From a virus, in the IMG/VR virus record IMGVR_UViG_3300029309_000230, positions 1 to 30,064 of that record: a DNA stretch of 30,064 nucleotides, one strand, 5' to 3'. A program made the position numbers and the translations under genes. This document shows positions 14,704 through 21,375 of the stretch, piece by piece. Below the pieces are notes generated by a model. That model did not search any database. It had not been told where the DNA came from and saw nothing but the letters and a program-made list of their open reading frames with translations. The stretch's first letter is position 1. Each line of letters starts with the position of its first letter.

Positions 14704-14960
14704 CATTATATAAATGTGAATGCTGTAAAGAGCAAAAAGAAATAGCTAAAGCAACCATAGTGTTAAGGGGTAATAAGTGGGTATGTAAGGAAGCTGTATG
14801 CAGCTGTGGTAAATTTATGGATAGTGAACCTACTGATGGTATACCAAACCTTAAAAGAACTGAAGCTAGTTTAAGCATGAAAAAGAAAGGTGATGGGCTT
14901 TGGAAAAGTGCTAAGGAAAAGATTATAGGTGAAAGAGGTATAAACGAAAATTTTAATTAA
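14700..14960 (+). CDS. Small Cys-rich zinc-binding protein
   Basis: 86 residues. Cys6, Cys8, Cys9, Cys29, Cys34 and Cys36-Gly form a probable zinc ribbon in the first 40 residues, followed by Met-Asp-x-x-Pro and Gly-Ile-Pro-x-x-Lys-Arg-Thr-Glu. Similar short proteins occur in Bacteroidota phages, with no assigned function. It ends one base before the ParB-like gene, so it may belong functionally to that group. Confidence 0.6.
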   Translation: MTLYKCECCKEQKEIAKATIVLRGNKWVCKEAVCSCGKFMDSEPTDGIPNLKRTEASLSMKKKGDGLWKSAKEKIIGERGINENFN

Positions 14961-14961
14961 C

Positions 14962-15540
14962 ATGAAGCAAAAAGTAAAATTATACAAAATAAAGGGTAAC
15001 CCACTTAACCCTAGAATTATAAAAGATGCTAAGTTTAAAAAACTAGTAGCATCAATTAAAGAATTCCCAGAAATGTTAAAGCTTAGGCCTATAATTGTAG
15101 ATGAGAACATGATGATACTTGGTGGTAACATGCGCTGGAAAGCTAGCAAAGATGCTGGCCTAAAAGAAGTATGGATAGATACAGCTGAAAACTTTACGCA
15201 ATACCAAAAAGATATGTTTATAGTAAAAGACAATGTTAACTTTGGTGACTGGGATTGGGATATATTAGCTAACCAATGGGATAACGGTAACCTTAATGAA
15301 TGGGGTATGGACGTATGGCAGCCAGAAGAAGATGTTAGTAATATAACAGACTATAGCATGAATACTGTAGATGAAAAACTAGATAGGTTTTTAGATGCAA
15401 AGATTAAGAATATAACTATACCTTTTGAAACAGAAGAATTTAATAATGTAGTTACAAAGCTTGAAGTTATTATGAACAAGTATGGCTGTAAAGATTACAG
15501 GGAATTAATATATAAAGTTATAGAAAATGAAAAAGTATAA
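14962..15540 (+). CDS. Stand-alone ParB-like nuclease/partner protein
   Basis: 192 residues. Residues 8-75 form a ParB N-terminal (ParB/sulfiredoxin-fold) domain: Asn-Pro-Arg (16-18), Ile-x-Val-Asp-x-x-Met-x-Ile-Leu-Gly-Gly-Asn-Met-Arg (45-58) and the following Ala and Gly. After it comes Phe-Ile-Val-Lys-Asp-Asn-Val-x-Phe-Gly-x-Trp-Asp-Trp (86-99), which I know from ParB-methyltransferase fusions of phages. Here the methyltransferase domain is missing and the protein ends with a short helical tail. The gene overlaps the oxygenase gene by 14 bases. The ParB domain may direct the neighbour enzyme to DNA or act as a small kinase/CTPase. Confidence 0.75.
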   Translation: MKQKVKLYKIKGNPLNPRIIKDAKFKKLVASIKEFPEMLKLRPIIVDENMMILGGNMRWKASKDAGLKEVWIDTAENFTQYQKDMFIVKDNVNFGDWDWDILANQWDNGNLNEWGMDVWQPEEDVSNITDYSMNTVDEKLDRFLDAKIKNITIPFETEEFNNVVTKLEVIMNKYGCKDYRELIYKVIENEKV

Positions 15541-16360
15541 GCTTACTAAATATAAAGATAATAAAGATTTAATTAAAACTACACCAAAAGAAGAACACTT
15601 TGATACTGTAATAAAAGAAGATACTGCATTTTATTTAGATGGCGAGTGTATTGGTATTTATGTTAACATAGACAAAAAACTTTTAAGTTATGTAAGGGAA
15701 TGTGTAAAAGATACTAAGTATGTAGAAACTTACCGTACTAATGCATTGCCAACTAAAAGTAGTGTATTTGGTGCTTTGCCCCGTGTAGCATTAAGAAATG
15801 ACTTTTGCAGGTTTAGCAATAAAACAATAGAAGAAAAACAAAACTTCAATAAACTGTTTACATTCCAGAATACATTATGTGAAATATATAAAAAGTATTT
15901 GCCAGAACTTTATAATTACGATTTAAGCAAAGCTAGAGAATTAATTGATGATGACTATAGGTTAGTAGATACACCTTACACTACAGCAAATATAAACGTT
16001 AACCATGCTATTAAATACCATACTGATAGTGGTAATATTAAAGGTAGCTTTAGTAACGTGCTTATACTTAAAGAATACTGTACTGGTGGTGAGCTTGTTT
16101 TACCAGATTATAGGATAGCTTTAGAACAATCAGATGGCGCTTTGTGTATATTTAGGGGGCAGGAAGAAATACATGGTGTTATGCCTTTAAAGCCTTACAA
16201 AGAAAACTTTTATAGGGCTAGTATTGTATACTATACCTTAGCCCAGTTACATCACTGCTACCCTTACAAAGAAGAAGTAACAAGGCTAAACATTAAAAAA
16301 AGAGAACGTGCAGTTAAAAGAAGTAATAACATAGACCCACGGATAAATGGAACAAAATAG
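15527..16360 (+). CDS. 2-oxoglutarate/Fe(II) dioxygenase, TET/JBP-like
   Basis: 277 residues. Iron ligands His165-x-Asp167 (in Tyr-His-Thr-Asp-Ser-Gly-Asn) and His216 (Glu-Ile-His-Gly-Val) and the 2-oxoglutarate-binding Arg230 are visible, with Gly-Gly-Glu-Leu-x-Leu-Pro (187-193) and the strand Asp-Gly-Ala-Leu-x-Ile-Phe-Arg before the last His. The spacing resembles JBP1 (His189, Asp191, His239, Arg255 as I remember it), and the preceding Asn-x-Asn-x-Ala pattern also fits the TET/JBP family, which oxidises the methyl group of thymine or 5-methylcytosine in DNA. The fold is certain enough; the substrate is inferred. The gene sits between the ParB-like and terminase genes, with overlaps on both sides. 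Confidence 0.7.
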   Translation: MKKYKLTKYKDNKDLIKTTPKEEHFDTVIKEDTAFYLDGECIGIYVNIDKKLLSYVRECVKDTKYVETYRTNALPTKSSVFGALPRVALRNDFCRFSNKTIEEKQNFNKLFTFQNTLCEIYKKYLPELYNYDLSKARELIDDDYRLVDTPYTTANINVNHAIKYHTDSGNIKGSFSNVLILKEYCTGGELVLPDYRIALEQSDGALCIFRGQEEIHGVMPLKPYKENFYRASIVYYTLAQLHHCYPYKEEVTRLNIKKRERAVKRSNNIDPRINGTK

Positions 16361-16694
16361 AACAAAGATTAACAAGGAAAGAATGCTAAAAGCTTTAGAA
16401 GCTAGCTTAGGTGTTGTAACTACAGCTTTAAAAAAAACAGAACTATCAAGGACTAACTTTTATAAATGGTTAAAAGAAGATGAGGACTTTGCACAAAAGG
16501 TAAAAGAAATTGATAATATATCTAAAGATTTTATTAAAAGTAAATACTTTGAATGTATTAGTGACAAAGTACCTTCAGTTGTTTTACATGCTGCCAGAAA
16601 CCACTTAGGCTGGAACGAAACAAAAAAAGTAGATTTAACTTCTGGTGAAAACCCTTTTAAAGTAAATGTAAATATCAAAGGAATTGAACATTAA
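16347..16694 (+). CDS. terS: Terminase small subunit
   Basis: 115 residues. An N-terminal helix-turn-helix (Met-Leu-x-Ala-Leu-Glu-Ala-Ser-Leu-Gly-Val-Val, then Leu-Ser-Arg-Thr-Asn-Phe-Tyr-Lys-Trp-Leu) is followed by an oligomerisation helix and the segment Val-Leu-His-Ala-Ala-Arg-Asn-His-Leu-Gly-Trp, typical of small terminases in this group. It recognises the packaging start on phage DNA and feeds it to the large subunit. It overlaps the oxygenase gene by 14 bases and the large terminase gene by 11. Confidence 0.85.
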   Translation: MEQNRTKINKERMLKALEASLGVVTTALKKTELSRTNFYKWLKEDEDFAQKVKEIDNISKDFIKSKYFECISDKVPSVVLHAARNHLGWNETKKVDLTSGENPFKVNVNIKGIEH

Positions 16695-17994
16695 CCCTGT
16701 ATTTACTGATAGACAACAACTAGCGATAGAGTATTTATTTGATAAAAATACTAAAGAGGTTTTGTTTGGTGGTGCAGCTGGTGGTGGTAAATCATGGGTA
16801 GGGTGCGCATGGTTATTATTGTTATGCATGAAATACCCTAGTACAAGGTACTTGATGGGTAGGAGTAAACTAGATGCCTTAAAGAAAACTACACTTAATA
16901 CATTCTTTGAGGTTTGTAATGCATGGAAAATAAAATCAGGTGAACACTTTACATTCAATGCATCAAGTAACATTATTACTTTTATAAATGGCTCAGAAAT
17001 AATACTTAAAGATTTATTTTTATACCCAAGTGATAGGAACTTTGATAGCTTAGGTTCACTTGAAATAACAGCTGCCTTTATAGATGAAGCAAACCAAATA
17101 ACAGAAAAAGCCAAAAACGTTGTAGCCAGTAGGCTTAGGTATAAGCTTGATGAAAACAATTTAATACCTAAGATGCTTATGACTTGTAACCCAGCAAAGA
17201 ACTGGGTATATACAGAATACTATAGGCCAGCAAAAGATAATACAATAAAACCATACAGAAAGTTTATACAAAGTTTAGTTGGTGATAATGAATATATATC
17301 TAAACATTATGAAAAACAGCTATTTGAATTAGATGAACTAAGTAAACAAAGGCTGCTATTTGGGAACTGGGAATACGATGCAACACATGATAGCTTAATA
17401 GATTATGATGCTATACTAAATTTATTTAACCAAAAGGGCATAGATGGTGACAAGTATATATCTTGTGATGTGGCACGTTTTGGGAACGATAAGACAGTTA
17501 TTATGTTATGGCAAGGCTTACATGTCATGTATGTAAAAACGTTGCTTAAAAGCGCTGTAAATGATGTTGTTGATGAAGTTAAAAAACTACAACAAGAAAA
17601 CGCTGTCCCGCTTAGAAATATAATAGTTGATAGTGATGGTGTAGGTGGTGGTGTTACTGACTACTTACGTTGCCAATCATTTGTAAATAATGCTAAGCCA
17701 CTTAAAGGTGAAAATTACCAAAATTTAAAAACGCAATGTTATTACAAGTTAGCTGATTTAATTAACAAAGCCCAAGTGGGCATAAGGTGTAGTGATGTAA
17801 ATGTAAAAAACTATATGATAGAAGAACTTGAACAGGTAAGAACAAAAGATGCTGACAAAGATAACAGGTTGCAAATAATACCAAAAGACAACGTAAAAGC
17901 TATATTAGGTAGGTCGCCAGATTATGCTGATGCTTTAGCTATGCGCATGTATTATGAGATAGATGCTAATTATGGTAAATACTTTGTACAGTAA
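16684..17994 (+). CDS. terL: Terminase large subunit
   Basis: 436 residues. The ATPase part shows Walker A Gly-Gly-Ala-Ala-Gly-Gly-Gly-Lys-Ser (29-37), Walker B Ala-Phe-Ile-Asp-Glu-Ala (131-136) and the coupling motif Thr-Cys-Asn-Pro (167-170). The nuclease part shows Asp262 (Cys-Asp-Val-Ala-Arg-Phe-Gly), Asp316 and Asp318 (Val-Asp-Ser-Asp-Gly-Val-Gly) and Asp413/Asp416 (Ser-Pro-Asp-Tyr-Ala-Asp-Ala). It is complete. The start must be the TTG at 16684, because the first in-frame ATG lies after Walker A; the overlap with the small subunit stop supports coupling. This enzyme translocates DNA into the procapsid and cuts it. Confidence 0.95.
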   Translation: MNINPVFTDRQQLAIEYLFDKNTKEVLFGGAAGGGKSWVGCAWLLLLCMKYPSTRYLMGRSKLDALKKTTLNTFFEVCNAWKIKSGEHFTFNASSNIITFINGSEIILKDLFLYPSDRNFDSLGSLEITAAFIDEANQITEKAKNVVASRLRYKLDENNLIPKMLMTCNPAKNWVYTEYYRPAKDNTIKPYRKFIQSLVGDNEYISKHYEKQLFELDELSKQRLLFGNWEYDATHDSLIDYDAILNLFNQKGIDGDKYISCDVARFGNDKTVIMLWQGLHVMYVKTLLKSAVNDVVDEVKKLQQENAVPLRNIIVDSDGVGGGVTDYLRCQSFVNNAKPLKGENYQNLKTQCYYKLADLINKAQVGIRCSDVNVKNYMIEELEQVRTKDADKDNRLQIIPKDNVKAILGRSPDYADALAMRMYYEIDANYGKYFVQ

Positions 17995-17996
17995 AA

Positions 17997-18021
17997 GGGG
18001 GCTACTTGATTAAGCGCCCCC
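17997..18021 (+). terminator. GC-rich hairpin after the terminase gene
   Basis: GGGGGC (17997-18002) pairs with GCCCCC (18016-18021) around a 13-base loop, three bases after the terL stop. Only a short T group follows, so it is an imperfect intrinsic terminator, but in this A/T-rich genome such a stem is conspicuous. It separates the terminase operon from the tail operon. Confidence 0.6.
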
Positions 18022-18086
18022 AGTTTACGACAAGAGAAATGATTGAAAAAAATGAAATGAGGGACAAATATAAGACAATAAACTAA
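18006..18086 (+). CDS. Possible 26-residue peptide
   Basis: A TTG start inside the hairpin loop opens a short frame whose charged, protein-like product (ending MRDKYKTIN) is unlike random translation of A/T-rich DNA. No other evidence; translation would interfere with the hairpin. Confidence 0.2.
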   Translation: MIKRPQFTTREMIEKNEMRDKYKTIN

Positions 18087-18111
18087 AAAAACAATTTTTA
18101 TATAATATAAT

Positions 18112-18753
18112 ATGCAAGTAACTATAAATAAAGAAGGTAAGGAAAACAAGTTTACATTAATAAACAGTTGGCAAGATGTAACACTAGAAACTTATGCTGA
18201 GTTAATTAAATATAAAAAGAAGAGCAATACAGATGAAGCTTATACCCTTATAAATAGTATGAGTGATATACCAAGAAAGTTTGTTCAATCATTAAGTTTA
18301 AAAGATGTTACTGAGTTACTATCTAACATGGCTAACTTACAAGTGATAGAAGATAGTGGGTTAAAAGGTATAATAAGGGTTGGTAAAAAAAATTATGGCT
18401 TTCACCCAAACCTAGATGAAATAACTATGGGTGAGTATGCAGATTTAGAACACTTTATAGAAGATGGCTATATAAACCACTTACCAGAAATAATGGCTGT
18501 ACTTTATAGGCCAGTTGTAAGTAGAGATGGTGACAATTATACTATTGAAGCTTATGATGGTAATATAGAAGAAAGGGCAAAGTTATTTAGGAACATGAGG
18601 GCTAGTGAAGTGCAAAATGCGCTGGTTTTTTTTTGGGATTTCGGCAGCGAGTTATTACTGACTTTGCAATCGTATTTGATGAAAACCAAACTGATGAAAA
18701 AAGAATTAAATTCAATGGCGACTTTGCCAACAAGTGGGGCTGGTTTGGAGTGA
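18112..18753 (+). CDS. Tail assembly chaperone G-like
   Basis: 213 residues, starting after an A/T-rich leader. It has a beta-rich N-terminus and a mainly helical core with Leu-Glu-x-Tyr-Ala-Glu-Leu, Thr-Met-Gly-Glu-Tyr-Ala-Asp-Leu and, near the end, the block Ala-Leu-Val-Phe-Phe-Trp-Asp-Phe-Gly. In siphoviruses the G protein coats the tape measure during tail assembly. Codons 172-174 lie on a run of nine T (18626-18634), where a -1 shift joins it to the downstream T domain. Without shifting, translation adds 39 residues and stops at 18753. Confidence 0.75.
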   Translation: MQVTINKEGKENKFTLINSWQDVTLETYAELIKYKKKSNTDEAYTLINSMSDIPRKFVQSLSLKDVTELLSNMANLQVIEDSGLKGIIRVGKKNYGFHPNLDEITMGEYADLEHFIEDGYINHLPEIMAVLYRPVVSRDGDNYTIEAYDGNIEERAKLFRNMRASEVQNALVFFWDFGSELLLTLQSYLMKTKLMKKELNSMATLPTSGAGLE

Positions 18754-18884
18754 TGTATAGATTGACAGATGGTAAGATAGTTAATTTGCAAAAGGTAGCA
18801 AAGTTAGAATTATTAGAGTGTTTAACATGGTTAAGCTATGAAACTGATTTAGAAGAACAAAATAAAGTACAAATAAATGGTTAA
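18112..18884 (+). CDS. Tail assembly chaperone GT fusion by -1 frameshift
   Basis: Slippage by one base backwards on T9 (18626-18634) leads into the frame ending at 18884, giving about 257 residues. The downstream part has no ATG at its beginning (first in-frame ATG 18753) and continues with Lys-Trp-Gly-Trp-Phe-Gly-Val-Met-Tyr-Arg-Leu and Leu-Glu-Cys-Leu-Thr-Trp-Leu-Ser-Tyr-Glu, typical of T domains of these chaperones. The slippery heptamer T TTT TTT fits the X-XXY-YYZ rule. The arrangement G, shift, T directly upstream of tail genes is a conserved feature of long-tailed phages. Confidence 0.8.
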
Positions 18885-19425
18885 TAACAAAACATATAAT
18901 AATGTAGTAAATACTATACTAAGGATAGGTGAATTCCATGAACAAATATTTACAACATCAGTTGGTGATATTTGGCAAATAGATATGGATAAGGATACTA
19001 AATTTCCTTTAATGCATATTACACCTACAGCTGTTAGTACTGGTGATAGTGAGTTGGTTTATAACTTTCAGGTATTTATTATGGATATGGTAAGTGAGGA
19101 TAAGAACTGGACTAAGAATAATGAAAATGCAAACTTTACTAAATTAGTAAAACAACTTAACAACGAACAAGATGTGTTTAATGAGTGTTTACAGATAGCT
19201 ACAGATTTGATAGGTATACTAAGGCATTCAGAAAGGCAAAGCTTATCTGGTGTAAATGATATTAACAACCCTTTATATTTTACAGATGGCCAGTTTAGTA
19301 TAGAACCATTTCAGGAAAGGTTTGACAATTTATGCGCTGGCTGGGTTTTTAATGTTAATGTAGTAGTACAAAATGATTTCCAAACATGTAATATCCCAGT
19401 AACCCAAGAGGGGGCTGGTTACTAA
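18877..19425 (+). CDS. Tail terminator-like or tail completion protein
   Basis: 182 residues, overlapping the T frame by 8 bases. Mixed alpha/beta with a C-terminal pattern Phe-Asn-Asn/Asp-Leu-Cys-Ala-Gly-Trp-x-Phe-x-Val-x-Val, then Asp-Phe-x-x-Cys-x-Ile-Pro, recurrent in tail modules of Bacteroidota phages. Small proteins with this size and fold usually cap the tail tube or complete the head-tail joint. The assignment is by context and overall pattern only. Confidence 0.5.
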   Translation: MVNNKTYNNVVNTILRIGEFHEQIFTTSVGDIWQIDMDKDTKFPLMHITPTAVSTGDSELVYNFQVFIMDMVSEDKNWTKNNENANFTKLVKQLNNEQDVFNECLQIATDLIGILRHSERQSLSGVNDINNPLYFTDGQFSIEPFQERFDNLCAGWVFNVNVVVQNDFQTCNIPVTQEGAGY

Positions 19426-19426
19426 T

Positions 19427-19516
19427 ATGATAGAATATATAAAAAGGTTAAATAAAATAAAATTAGGTAAGGTTGAGATACAAATATTACCACCAAAAAT
19501 AAGTATTAAAATATGA
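19427..19516 (+). CDS. 29-residue small protein
   Basis: Begins one base after the previous stop and ends with an ATGA overlap to the next gene. The product ends in LPPKISIKI after a basic helix. Similar tiny frames with this ending seem to recur in related phages, from memory, which supports a real gene or a coupling peptide. Function unknown. Confidence 0.4.
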   Translation: MIEYIKRLNKIKLGKVEIQILPPKISIKI

Positions 19517-20310
19517 ATTACGAAGATGTAATAGAAAAGCTAGAAGCTATTAGCATAAAATTTGAAACGTATAACGATTACCCAGAAAGCGCTACTAACA
19601 ATGCTAAAAAAGTTATAAGGTGGAAAAAAGAACATGGTGATGAAGTTAAAGGAATGACAAGAACTGGCTGGACAAGAGCAGCACAGTTAGCAAGAAGAGC
19701 CAAGATTTCAAGGGACACGATTGCCCGCATGGCATCTTTTATGCGACACAAAAAAAATGCAGAAATAAACCCTGAGTTTAAAGCAACACCATGGAAAGAC
19801 AATGGGTATGTAGCATGGTTAGGGTGGGGTGGTACATCAGGTATAAACTGGGCTATTAATAAATTAAAACAAATTGACAAAAAAAAGCTAGCTAAGATAG
19901 GGCCTAGGGGTGGTGTAAAAAAAAGCCCTAAAGCCCCTAAAAGTGATACACCAAATAAAAACCCAAAAGGCAAAGGTACTGCTAAGGGTGATGCATCTAC
20001 ATCAAGGGGCGCTAAGGTATCTGCAAAAGATAGAGCTACACTACAAAAGAAATCAGATGATTTTAATAAAAGGTATAAAGATAAGTTAGGTTATGGTGTT
20101 ACATTAGGCCAGCTTAAAGCTGTATTCCAAAGGGGTTTGGGTGCTTTTAATACATCAAGCTCACCTAAAGTAAAGTCACCATCTAGGTGGGCTTTTGCTA
20201 GGGTTAATGCTTATTTGTATTTAGTAAAAAATGGTAGGCCACAAAACCCTAAGTATACAACTGATTATGATTTATTACCAAAGAAACACCCAAAGAGTAC
20301 AAAAAAATAA
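19513..20310 (+). CDS. Two-domain basic protein (DUF5824-like C-terminus)
   Basis: 265 residues, very basic. Residues 20-85 have the pattern Tyr-Pro-Glu-Ser-Ala-x-x-Asn-Ala-Lys, Thr-x-x-Gly-Trp-x-Arg-Ala-x-Gln-Leu-Ala and Ile-Ser-x-x-Thr-Ile-x-Arg-Met-x-x-Phe-x-Arg-His, a helical module seen in phage head protease-associated proteins. A Lys/Pro/Gly-rich linker follows (130-175), then residues 185-250 with Tyr-Gly-x-Thr-Leu-Gly-Gln-Leu-Lys-Ala-Val-x-Gln-Arg-Gly-Leu-Gly-Ala and Trp-Ala-Phe-Ala-Arg-Val-Asn, as in DUF5824. A DNA-binding virion protein or ejected internal protein is possible. Its place within tail genes suggests it is packaged or acts in assembly. Confidence 0.6.
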   Translation: MNYEDVIEKLEAISIKFETYNDYPESATNNAKKVIRWKKEHGDEVKGMTRTGWTRAAQLARRAKISRDTIARMASFMRHKKNAEINPEFKATPWKDNGYVAWLGWGGTSGINWAINKLKQIDKKKLAKIGPRGGVKKSPKAPKSDTPNKNPKGKGTAKGDASTSRGAKVSAKDRATLQKKSDDFNKRYKDKLGYGVTLGQLKAVFQRGLGAFNTSSSPKVKSPSRWAFARVNAYLYLVKNGRPQNPKYTTDYDLLPKKHPKSTKK

Positions 20311-20331
20311 TAAATAAATAAATAAAAAAAT

Positions 20332-20784
20332 ATGGCAGATTTAGTAACAACAATTTCCGAGACAGTGACTTTAAATGGGTCGCTTAGAGGTTCAAGCAAT
20401 GTAATAACTACTACTGGTATTGTAGATGTAATGGAACGTATATTGACTTGCGCACATTCAAACACTACAAAGATAGCTGTTTTTGCAACGACACCCCATA
20501 CAAGTCCTGGGGCAATAGATGTTGAAAATGTAACTTATGTTAGGGTTACAAACCTTAGTACTACAGATGCAATATATGTAGCTGTTATATCAGGTTCAAC
20601 AAGTTATACAGTAAAAGTTAGGCCAGAAGGTTCGCATATATTGTACAATGGTGAACAGGTTATGATAGGTGAAGCTAGTACTACACCATCATTACCAGCA
20701 ACTTTACAAACATTAGAAAGCATAGCTGTAAGGCCTTATGGCACTACAGATTGTCAAGTAGAATTATTTGTTGGCTTAACATAA
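20332..20784 (+). CDS. Small beta-rich virion protein
   Basis: 150 residues, rich in Thr, Val and Ser, with no charged patches or membrane helix; many short beta strands and the end Cys-x-Val-Glu-Leu-Phe-Val-Gly. The pattern Val-Arg-Val-Thr-Asn-Leu-Ser and the Gly-Ser-His-Ile-Leu-Tyr-Asn block look like a jelly-roll or decoration-type virion protein. The stop overlaps the next start (TAATG). The function cannot be specified further. Confidence 0.55.
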   Translation: MADLVTTISETVTLNGSLRGSSNVITTTGIVDVMERILTCAHSNTTKIAVFATTPHTSPGAIDVENVTYVRVTNLSTTDAIYVAVISGSTSYTVKVRPEGSHILYNGEQVMIGEASTTPSLPATLQTLESIAVRPYGTTDCQVELFVGLT

Positions 20785-21374
20785 TGGTAAACAGAAGGTT
20801 AGAAAATGCTATAAATAATTTTGGGCAGAAGTTAGTAAACTTATCAGCTGGTAATTTACAGCGTAATAAAAAAGGTAACGGAAACCTTGAAAGTAGTTTG
20901 CAGTATAGTATAAATGTAGATAGTGGTGTTTATACTTTAGACTTCATTATGGAAGATTATGGGGCTTTTGTAGATAAGGGTGTAAGTGGTGCAGGTGGTA
21001 AAATAAAAACAGGTAAACATGCTGGCACTTATGATGGTATAAACCAATATAAAAACTGGAAATCAGAAATATTAAATACAGATTTTAGGTTTGGTAGTGG
21101 TAGGTCATCAGGTAGTATATATAAAGGTATAGGTTCTTTTATAAGGAAAAAGGGTTTACAACCTAGGGTTGAAAAAGGTAAAAAAGGTGGTGGCCAATTT
21201 AAAACAACACTACCATTAAAGATAGCTATAGTTAAAGTGTTATGGACAAAAGGTATAAAAGGTATAAGCTTTTTCCAAAATGCTTTAAGGGTTACATATA
21301 AGAACTTTCAAGGTGAGTTTGCACGAGAGTTTAATTTAAGTGTTATAGATTTAATAAGAAAAGAAACAGCATAA
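20784..21374 (+). CDS. HK97 gp10-like neck or tail completion protein
   Basis: 196 residues from the ATG overlapping the previous stop; a longer frame from 20751 is a shadow of the previous gene. The segment Ser-Leu-Gln-Tyr-Ser-Ile, then Met-Glu-Asp-Tyr-Gly-Ala-Phe-Val-Asp-Lys-Gly-Val-Ser-Gly resembles the core of gp10-like proteins, which sit between the head connector and the tail. The rest is basic with Gly-rich loops. Function inferred from that core. Confidence 0.6.
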   Translation: MVNRRLENAINNFGQKLVNLSAGNLQRNKKGNGNLESSLQYSINVDSGVYTLDFIMEDYGAFVDKGVSGAGGKIKTGKHAGTYDGINQYKNWKSEILNTDFRFGSGRSSGSIYKGIGSFIRKKGLQPRVEKGKKGGGQFKTTLPLKIAIVKVLWTKGIKGISFFQNALRVTYKNFQGEFAREFNLSVIDLIRKETA

Positions 21375-21375
21375 A

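Noticed and set aside
16635-17159. Long - strand frame (174 codons) opposite the terminase genes
   Set aside because: The + strand carries an unmistakable terminase with Walker A and B; the reverse frame has no coherent motif or neighbours.
18633-18884. Independent gene starting at TTG 18633
   Set aside because: The TTG lies within the T9 slippery run and the product is the T part of the chaperone, better explained by frameshift.
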